Shown one piece after another: positions 14,492 to 23,800 of a stretch of 64,000 nucleotides of DNA. The notes beneath the pieces are model-generated. The model saw nothing but the letters and a program-made list of their open reading frames with translations, was not told where the DNA came from and ran no database searches. Numbering within the stretch: the first letter of the stretch is position 1; every line of letters begins with the position of its first letter. Source of the DNA: Prochilodus magdalenae (Eukaryota > Chordata > Actinopteri > Characiformes > Prochilodontidae); the NCBI GenBank assembly GCA_024036415.1, contig JAMWET010001910.1, forward strand, positions 43,501 to 107,500, in the 5' to 3' direction. The translations under genes were made by a program, and so were the position numbers.

Positions 14492-17400
14492 ATATGAATG
14501 AAACACAGGAAAAAAAACTCATCCCAGTTTGACAATATAATTTCATCTAAATTAATTGGCATGTTCAGTTATTTGTATTTTTATAATAAAATAAAATATT
14601 TTCTTAATTTTTTAATAATTTTTTATTTTTAAGAAGATTTTAAAATTTGGATCCTAAAAGACAGTGTTTCAGACCAAGAAATGAGTCTAAAGCTTGTCAC
14701 TTCTACGCCTAAGTTTCAAGAGGTTAGCATTATTTAGGAGTCAGTGTGGCCTTATGTAGGCGGCCACCAATCAGTAACGTAGAGACCAGTCTTGGTAAAG
14801 AACCTGACAGTAGTTCCAAATTAATTTTAGAACGTGAAGCTAGAGAGAGGCACCTTGTTCCAGGGCACGTTGATATTGAAGCCAGCTCCTTTGCCCTTAC
14901 CCACACTATCATAGTCAGACTCTGCAAGGTTGGGCCAGAAACGCTGGTGCTCATAGCGATGCCATGAGAAATACAGCACACTATGAAACCCAGAGGAACA
15001 CAAGAAAAGTGAGAGAACAAACAAAGGTGAGAAGCTGCTTGGTTCAAATAAAAAGATACTTCTGCAATGCTACATTAGGTCTTGAACAGCCACCCGATTT
15101 GCTGAAATCAAGCTTACCTTGGATCTTCCTCAAAGCAGTACTGAACTCCCTGGCCATGGTGAATATCCCAATCCACGATCAACACCCTGAACACACAGAG
15201 AGCCTCCTCAACCAACACAAATCAGCTCAGTTCCCCTAAAAAAGCTCACTTCTTCTGCTCTCTCATTACTTCACTCCTTCAAGATACACTTGTGTCAGTT
15301 GGAGAATCGCTTGTGTACATCCTCAAAAATTAAGGTGCAGTACGCCCAGAAAAGCTAGGGGGAGTAAAACCTCATGAAGTCCACAATTACCTGCATCTGT
15401 ATGATGTGTCTACACATGACCATTCAACAAGTATATCTACATCCTTACCTGTTCACGTTGTAGTGCTTTTTGGCATAAAGAGCAGCAATGGCCACATTGT
15501 TGAACACGCAGAAGCCATTGGCTGCACTCCGTTGGCTGTGATGACCAGGAGGCCTGTAGAAAAAAGAAGAAAGAAAAATATAACACAGTTGTGCATTTGT
15601 GACTAAATAAAGATATACTACTACTGCAAAAACTACTACTACCAATATTAATAATAGCAACAATTATATAAGGGTAACACTTCACATTATATAGTAGAGT
15701 TATTGAGCATCCTGGAATGCATAGGGCTGTATAACAGGCCTCTCTTTGTATCACTTTTCCCATTACTCCAGCATTCATTTAGTTGCAATAAGTAAATTTG
15801 TTAAGGAGTGTTTATTTAGATATGTAATGTACATATAAATGTATATAGATTGTGCATGTAAACTTATTTTTGATCAAGGTTTATTTTATGTTTATGTAAA
15901 TTTAGTTATTTTGACAAAATAATGGTGGTGGTGGAGTGGTGGGAGCCTGGTGGGAGTGTATTTGTTATTTCTGTATATGTTGGTACTGTGCACCTTGCTT
16001 TTAGCTCAGTTATAAAATAATAAAAAATGTTCAAAAAAAAATAATTCTGGTCTTTATGCTTACCTTACAAGGGCCATTCCATTTCTCACTTTCCCTGCCA
16101 TTACACTGTCCACCAGCTGCAGTGTGGCACCAATAGCCAGCTTAGCACAATGGTAGATATTCTACATATATAACAAAAACACAGGAATACACAAGAAAAG
16201 CAATTTTTAGGCAAATTTGTTTGGCTTAGGACACAGCTATAGTTGTGTGTAAATTATTGGACACCCCTGGTCAATTTGGGTTCAACTACATAAACAGAAA
16301 ATATGCATTAAAAATGTGTGTTCTCTGTAAACGATATGTTACTGTTATTTGAGATGGGGGCTCTAACTTTTGCGTACACCTGTACAGTAAGTAATCCTTA
16401 CAGGATGGAAGTAGACATCTCCATATTGCTGAGTGAAGGTCATCAGATCCTCCAAGGACAAGTAAGGCGTCTGTTTCACTGCTTCAAGATATTCTTTGCT
16501 GCAAAGAACAGCAAACAGTGGAAAACAGGACATTACACAACACATTAAGACCATCAGTTCTGTTTAATTTGGCTAATAATCTGTCACGTTCATACACAGC
16601 AAGAACCAAGGCTTTAAAACGGACAGAAATAAAATGTGCTGAACAGTCTGTGGGAAACTGTGGAACATTATTTGCATAGGGCAGCATCTGAAACAGTATC
16701 TGAAAAATTCATAGTAAATTGACCAACAAAAATGCTCCATAATTCCTTGGGATGAAATCTCTTTACATCCACATACATTTCAACATTCCGGCAGATTTCA
16801 ACAGGGGTAGCACCTGATTGACAGGTGGTGTTTCATTTCTTTGTTACGCCTGTACACCTGGAAAGTTCTTTCAGGTTTTCACTTCACAGAGTAAACAGAA
16901 TTATTCTGTTATATGCCAATAATTACTATTAATATGAGCTAATTCTGTCATCTAATAAAATAATGGGGAACTCCACTGAGTTTACAAATATTCTACATAA
17001 TTAATTAAGATGTAAAGAGAGTCATTGAAACGCTTTGGTGTGAAATGCTTCGTTTACAGAAATGTATTACTGAGTCTGAATTGTTCCAGTGGCAGTAATG
17101 GGAACCAAATGTCTGAAGATTACAGAAAGTAATAATTACATGAACCAGTATGAATACTTAGCCTATATGGCCGAGACTTTGTTTTATGAAAGTCCTGTGA
17201 TAAAGTAATGTAACAAAAGGTCTTATAATTCAGCTATTTATGATTTATTTATGAAGGAGAATTTGTCTATTCATGGTGTGGATTTACTGGCTGGTTTGTA
17301 TAGTAAATGAAACGGCTGTATTTGTGTTGTACACATTGGGATGCCTAGTTCCCATCACCACCACTGTAAAGACATCAGAGTTAGTTTCTTTATTACTGCA

Positions 17401-17802
17401 CATCAGAGTCTGAATCATTCAGATATGTAGAGAGAGCAGGAGTAAAATCTGGCAGATTAGCTCAGTATGTGAGATATGATTTGATGTGCATGACTGTCTC
17501 ACTGTGAGTCTCACCTGTGGACCAGCAGGATCTCCTCCTCGGTGGCCTGACGGACAGAGAGCGGCACGCAGCGGTGCTCCAGCCCTGCTCTCTTCACAGC
17601 TTCATAACTCACGGTCAGCCGCTCCGGCACCTCTATCTTACACACCGGACTACACACAGTAGCACACAGCGAGGTTACTAACCCTTACAGGAGAACCGGC
17701 CGTCTATCAGAAACCCTCTACTGCGGACACTTACTCTGTCCAGAGCAGCTTGTAGCCGGTCATCTCCTCATCGTAGACGAACGCAGTACCGCTGCCGCTC
17801 AT
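9047..17802 (-). CDS. hdac10: Histone deacetylase 10 (polyamine deacetylase), complete, 19 exons
   Basis: This encodes a class IIb zinc deacetylase. The family member HDAC10 removes acetyl groups from N8-acetylspermidine in the cytoplasm. Exons: 17735-17802, 17515-17649, 16402-16498, 16064-16161, 15449-15553, 15118-15186, 14854-14980, 14319-14384, 13820-13879, 13336-13425, 13149-13255, 12773-12840, 12195-12444, 11892-11982, 11356-11441, 11181-11234, 10515-10596, 9991-10179 and 9047-9268. They sum to 2064 nt (687 residues plus stop), close to the size I recall for zebrafish. Visible motifs are RPPGHH (His137/His138), VDWDIHHG (zinc ligands Asp175, His177), [10 protein letters not shown] (zinc ligand Asp268, gatekeeper Glu275) and EGGYN (catalytic Tyr308). 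The C-terminal half is the divergent leucine-rich pseudo-deacetylase domain. The ATG at 17802 opens the conserved YDEEMT start. The P(E/A)CE motif reads P24-V-C-K27 here, with Glu replaced by Lys. The exact 3' end is less certain than the catalytic exons. Confidence 0.9.
14415..14493. repeat. (AAAT)n microsatellite in hdac10 intron 7
   Basis: A long, nearly pure TAAA tetranucleotide run of about 80 bases between hdac10 exons 7 and 8. Confidence 0.95.
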
Positions 17803-18000
17803 GCTGGAGGAAAACGCTCTGAACCGAAGACGTTTAACAGAAATATCTGACTCCAATACAGCCTCTTTGTAACCCAGGGAATTGTTTCAGAGCGCTGCCA
17901 TCTTGTCATTTACTTGACAGTTGCGTTAGCGAGAGGCAGATGGTGCGTTGGCGCCCCCTGGAGGCTCCGCCACGCACGCACAACACTGCCTCGGTAAAAC
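17803..18000 (-). promoter_or_regulatory. hdac10 promoter/5' UTR region
   Basis: This is the DNA immediately upstream of the hdac10 ATG on the minus strand. It is moderately GC-rich (for example GCGTTGGCGCCCCCTGGAGG near 17944-17963) and has no obvious TATA box at the expected distance. It is assigned from position alone. Confidence 0.4.
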
Positions 18001-18441
18001 AGGCCCATTACTGGGGAACAAAACCCCTCAGATACCTTCAAAGACCAACACAGCACAGCCATGGGTTTATGTCTTTTATCTGTCTACGTTATGAAATTGA
18101 TGGTTGTATATGCAGTGGTTTTCTACAAAAGGAGTTTATGTGGATGATATTTGGTGTTTTCCCAAAACTGAGAACTGAAAGTTTGGAATTCTAAAAAGGG
18201 ACGGCATATCGTCACTGCAACATTAAAGTTAAATGAGATTTTTGCCCTCTCCTGTAAAGTTGCAATGGAACCAGACATCTTTCCAAACAGCTTTAGGCCA
18301 TTTCTGTTGGTCCATTCATCATGAGATTCTCACTCAGTGTAAACAGCAGCTGATGTGTTCAAATGATGCATTAAAGTAAAAATGGACAAAAGTGGAGATA
18401 CATGTTTTTCATTGGACAGTGACGATATATACATACACATA
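18001..18441. other. Spacer between hdac10 and Tc1 remnant
   Basis: Non-coding DNA with no recognised gene. A stretch near 18240-18400 has the look of an old interspersed repeat, but the family could not be named. Confidence 0.4.
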
Positions 18442-18770
18442 CAGGTGCTGGTCATATAATTACAATAATTACAATATCACGAAAAAGGTTTGGTTTATTT
18501 CAGTAATTAGATTTAAAAAGTGAAACTTGTATATTATATTCATTCATTACACACAGACTGATATATTTCAAGTGTTTATTTCTTTTAATTTTGATGATTA
18601 TAACTGACAACTAATGAAAACCCCAAATTTAGTATCTCAGAAAATTAGAATATTGTGAAAAGGTTCAATACTGAAGACACCTGGTGCCACACCCTAATCA
18701 GCTATTAACTCAAAACACCTGCAAAGGCCTTTAGATGGTCTCTCAGTCTAGTTCTGTAGGCTACACAATC

Positions 18771-19624
18771 ATGAGGAAGACCGCTGACTTGACAGTTGTC
18801 CAAAAGATGACCACTGACACCTTGCACAAGAAGGGCAAGACACAAAAGGCCATTGCTAAAGAGGCTGGCTGTTCACAGAGCTCTGTGTCCAAACACATTA
18901 ATAGAGAGGCGAGGGGAAGGAAAAGATGTGGTAGAAAAAAGTGTACAAGCAATAGGGATAACCGCACCCTGGAGAGGAGTGTGGAACCAAACCCATTCAA
19001 AAATGTGGGGGAGATTCACAAAGAGTGGACTGGAGCTGGAGTCAGTGCTTCAAGAACCACCACACACAGACGTATGCAGGACATGGGTTTCAGCTGTCGT
19101 ATTCCTTGTGTCAAGCCACTCTTGAACAAGAGACAGCGTCAGAAGCGCCTTGCCTGGGGTAAAGACAAAAAGCACTGGACTGCTGCTGAGTGGTCCTGAG
19201 TTCTGTTCTCTGATGAAAGTAAATTTTGCATTTCCTTTAGAAATCAAAGTCACAGAGTCTGGAGGGAGAGAGAGAGGCACAGAATGCACATTGCTTGAGG
19301 TCCAGTGTAAAGTTTCCACAGTCAGTGATGGTTTAGGGTGCCATGTCATCTGCTGGTGTTAGTCCACTGTGTTTTCTGAGGTCCAAGGTCAACGCAGCCG
19401 TCTACCAGGAAGTTTTAGAGCACTTCATGCTTCCTGCTGCTGACCAACTTTATGGAGATGCAGATTTCATTTTCCAACAGGACTTGGCACCTGCACACAG
19501 TGCCAAAGCTACCAGTACCTGGTTTAAGGACCATGGTATCCCTGTTCTTAACTGGCCAGCAATCATGCCTGACCTTAACCCCATAGAAAATCTCTGGAAG
19601 GATGCACAGACATCTACAGGCTAG
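18771..19624 (+). pseudogene. Tc1 transposase pseudogene (5' family)
   Basis: The reading starts MRKTADLTVVQK with the N-terminal paired-type DNA-binding helices (KAIAKEAGCSQSSVSKHINR). A TGA at 19197-19199 ends the frame just before the first catalytic block, at a point where the family normally continues. The following FSDESKF block is readable in another frame, and 19343-19624 restores a frame carrying FIFQQDLAPAHSA and [10 protein letters not shown]. At least one stop and frame changes mean no functional protein. The normal family C-terminus is missing because of the switch to the second Tc1 family. Confidence 0.75.
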
Positions 19625-20142
19625 ACAACGGCACCCTGACTGCTATTAGGTATCAGGATGAAATCCTTGGACCCGTTGTCAGACCCTACGCTGGTGCAGT
19701 GGGTCCTGGGTTACTCCTGGTGCACAACAATGCCCGGTCTCATGTGGCGAGAGTATGCAGGCAGTTCTTGAATGAAGGAATTGATACCATTGACTGGCTC
19801 ACCGGCTCGCCTGACCTAAACCAGTAGAACACCTCTGGGACATTATGTTTCGGTCCATCCGACGCCACCAGGTTGCACTTCAGACTGTCCAGGAGCTCAG
19901 TGATGCCCTGGTCGAGATCTGGGAGGAGATCCCCCAGAACACCGTCGTCTCATTAGGAGCATGTGGAGGCCATACAAACTACTGAGTATCATTTTGAGTT
20001 GCTGCAATGGAATTTGGGTTAAATGGACGAGCCTGCTGCATCATTCATTACCCAGTCTATATGAGGAAAGATATTCTGCATGATTTTTTCCCCCATTGAG
20101 ATCTGATGTGTTTTCAAAGTGCTCCCTTTATATTTTTGAGCG

Positions 20143-20145
<3 letters not shown>
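19625..20145 (+). pseudogene. 3' fragment of a second Tc1-like transposase
   Basis: The plus strand reads RDEILGPVVRPYAGAVGPG, then HNNARSHVARVCRQFL (second catalytic Asp region, here Asn), then SPDLN with a stop just after it, then EHLWDIMFRSIRRHQ. This is the C-terminal half of a Tc1-like transposase different from the one to its left. In-frame stops and the missing N-terminal half make it a dead fragment. Confidence 0.6.

Positions 20146-20205
<60 letters not shown>
20146..20205. repeat. (TA)n microsatellite
   Basis: A pure AT dinucleotide run directly abutting the right end of the Tc1 remnant. It probably grew from the TA target site. Confidence 0.95.
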
Positions 20206-20216
<11 letters not shown>

Positions 20217-20875
20217 GCATATAGTTCCTCTACTACATATTCACAGACTCTCCCAGGTCAGATTCATCTCTAATTTACAATGTGACATCAGTCACAGGAA
20301 CAGAGTAAGCAGGAACTGAGAAGCTTCCTAAATACAACTTCTGATTGTGAACAAAGTTTCACATCACATTGCACATGAAGGATCGAAATAACAAGGTATC
20401 CGGTCTCAGCACAGATCAAATAATAATAAAAAAAATCCGCCCATACTAAAACTAGCGCAAAAGACACAGAACTACACAAAAATAAGTTCATCTTAGTCTT
20501 TAAAATTTCAGTAGTCTTCACACCGAAGAGTAAGAAACAGCATCCTTATTTTGGTAATCCTTTAAACTTTGAACTAACTTGGGATTTATATTGAAATTAC
20601 TATTTAGCCATTTGGAAAAAAAAACATTTATTTTATGTAAAGAATGTAAATACAAAATTGTCATCCAATTGTACTTGCAGAGGTGATGCCTGCATACTTA
20701 CTAAAATAAATGTTAAAGTTAGTTCCAGTAATTACATGTAACATCTCCATATATTTTATCATAAAAGTCTCATCTATTCAGAACAGGCAGAAAGGCACAA
20801 ATAAGTACAAGAAGTATCAGCTGTGAGAAGTCTGCACTCGGCACAGTAACTGCAGAGATAAAATAGGTGAAGATT

Positions 20876-23800
20876 TCAGAATCCAAGATCCTCTTCTTTG
20901 ACCTGGCAGCCCAGCAGACAATTACCCACACGAACACACTCAGAAAGACTGACCACTAGAAAACACACAAAAAACATCATCATCATCATCACCATCACCA
21001 TCATCATCACCATCATCACCGCAGTAAAACAGGCTTAATAATGGACTTTAGAACTAGCAATGTATTTTGTAAATGTTTTGGGTTATATTCTGTGATTTCT
21101 GATGAACTGAGAGTTTACCTTTCTGGTTGCGGATCCATGTCACAGCTTTCATGGCCACAAGCTGCCACTCAACCTGAGCGTCCATCTTAAACCCGTGCAA
21201 CCAGATCAGAGCCAGAACTGTAGCCCAGACCCCCTTCTCCACCTGAACACAAAACCAGGACATACAAGATAATACAATGTTGTGACAGTTAAAGCTACAG
21301 TAAAATCAGGTCAGGACCCATTCACTTCCAATTAATGAGATCTTTTCATCATATGACCATGAAAGAGAGTTGTTCGACAAGCTTCAGCAGTCATTGTTTT
21401 ACTGCTCATGTCATTGGTAACCTCTCTTCAAATGATCTACTCAAGAGCAGGACCTCCATCATAACTGACAAGAATACGATGTCTGGGTCTAGCTAGTTAG
21501 CCTGCTAACTTCAGTAGATACCTCTGCAGCATGATGCACTGATGCTTTTGACATACATTGTTTTTGTGACATTCACATTTAGCAGTTTTGCAGGGTTTGA
21601 AACTAAACGTCTTTTTGTAAATGTCTGTATTATACTACACCTAGAGACCACCAGAACATCATGAAGCCAGTTTTACTGACACACTTCTCATATTTAATAC
21701 ATCACTAACCTGAGCGGGGGTCTCCTTGACCACTTCCTTTTCTGTCTTCCCAAACACTTCCACCAGGGCACTGTCCATTTCCCAGCAGCCTGAAGCCTTC
21801 TGGAGGGAGATGAGCTCCAGCAGGGGGTCTTTAACAGCCTCCACAGTTTCTACCGAGGCACATGCATCTGCCACTAGAAACACACATACACACAGATTCA
21901 CGTCGTTCAGATTCAGCTGACACTCTGTGCTCAAGTGTATGTCATCAAGTGTGTAATCATCTTTCGATCTGAAATACAAATTTATTTAACGATGATGAAC
22001 AATTTCACTTCATTGTGCCAACATTTCTGATTGCTTACTGTATCACACCTCAACACTAAAATATTATAAAGGCAAATGAAGCACATACTGTGGAAACCAA
22101 GTCACAAAAAATCTGTTAATGGAATATTATTTGACTGAACTGAGTGCTGAGTTGGATCTAGCCATCTGGGTGCACTATGAACAATGACTTCCTAAATTAG
22201 GTACATCTATAACTGGCTAATTTGTATACTGGTGAAGACTAGATGCTTGTTTGTGTTACAGTTTAAATGACGGATGATCTTCTCAGCATTGATCTTGATC
22301 CAGGGTTAGGGTCTAAATGTGGCGGCTAAGACGACAGTGTTAGTGATTTATTTGTTTTACTTCATATTCAGGTTCATTTAAAATAGTTTACTTCTAAGGT
22401 GACTTATCTTCAGGCTTCGCACAGCCAGCTCTTCCTTCTAAACATTACATTTTCATTTAACTCTATGAACAATAACATAATCTTATCATACCATATCACT
22501 CCTGTCACGCTTCCGGGTTTCTCCATTTTCCCTCTGTAGCTCTGCCGAATACTATTTACTTTCACCTGCACCTCATTTCCCATTGCAATTTCCCATTTCT
22601 GTATATAAACCCTCAGTCACAATCCCACATTGCCAAGTATTGCCAAACCTGGTTTGCATACTGAGCTGACTCTCCTGTTACTCTCTGCTGGTTATCCCTG
22701 GTCCCAACTCTTCTTTTTATGATTCTCTCTCTCTGACTCTCTCTCTCTCACTCAGATTCTCCCTTCTGGTTTTGTTTGCTAACGTGTTCCACTCAAAAGG
22801 TGCACAGGAAATGATCTACTCTTAAAAGGAATGGGCCAAGAAAGGAACATAGCAAATCGTTTCAAGGAACAGACTGTGGCTAAGGAATTTGAGGAAAAGT
22901 ACCCCTCTCTTAGCTCACTCTGTTTATAAGATATGTCGTGTTTTCTCCACTTAACTGAATATGTAACGGATGGATGTTCTTTTTTTATTTGTGTTGTTTG
23001 TTTTAACTCCATTATTCCATTTAGTTCTACGATGCTGGTGTTGTGTCTCGATATACTCATTATACGGCCTTGAGAAAGGAACTTTAGCCTTCAAGTTGTG
23101 ACTAAGGGCGGCACAGTAAGTAATATAACACACCTGTCAATAAAAGTGTTGCAATGTCTTGCTAATTAAGAGTGACTAGGGCTTTTTAAACAAAATAACT
23201 TTCACTGGAACAGTAAGTAATTCTGACTGATTCCCCAGTGAAAAAAATGAGAAGAAAAGAGAGGAGTTAAAAAAGCCATCAGCTCTGTTGGTCTTCTAGA
23301 TTTGAGCTTGATCAGCTAATTTAGTTCACATACTTAATGCAGTAGTTACACAGTCAGTGTCATAAAAGTCACTAATATGGTCATTATTTCGAGTGAACAA
23401 TAATTCGGGTGATTCACCAAAGACTCATTGTATTTAGTGTGCTTATAGGTTTTAACAAGGCTCACAGATATTTATGGGAAAATAAAGGTCATGTTTTACG
23501 CCCCCTTGTGGATATACATTGATTAACTTGATCAATGCATCATCATACCAGCTAAAAATACAGGGGTTTCAAAATCTGCAACACAGAATTGTTATACACA
23601 GTAGTTACTAAACCAGCTCATATTATCAACTAAGCAGCCACTGAAATGACACACCTTTAAACAGACACTTTTATTGATATGTGTGTTTAGCTAATGGTGC
23701 TGTTAGCCACACAGATCAATACAAAGTTGTATTTTAACTCTACTCTGTATATATGTGGCTAGATCCAAAATAGCCATTTGTTAGACATATTACGCAGCGT

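Larger units (their letters stand above)
18442..20145 (+). mobile_element. Chimeric, inactive Tc1/mariner element
   Basis: The left end begins after TA with CAGGTGCTGGTCATATAATT, the inverted-repeat start of a common fish Tc1 family. A transposase frame in plus orientation follows. At about 19,600, just after the NPIENLW box, the sequence switches to the 3' part of a different Tc1 family. That part encodes YRDEILGPVVRPYAG, a second SPDLN box and RSIRRHQVALQTVQ, and it ends in TTTTTGAGCGGTG before TA. Two different 3' catalytic boxes in one element show a fusion or nested insertion rather than one intact transposon. Stops and frameshifts inactivate both parts. Confidence 0.75.

Noticed and set aside
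14746..15239. Plus-strand frames opposite hdac10 exons
   Set aside because: They are antisense shadows of exons 6 and 7, which encode the conserved HDAC core on the minus strand.
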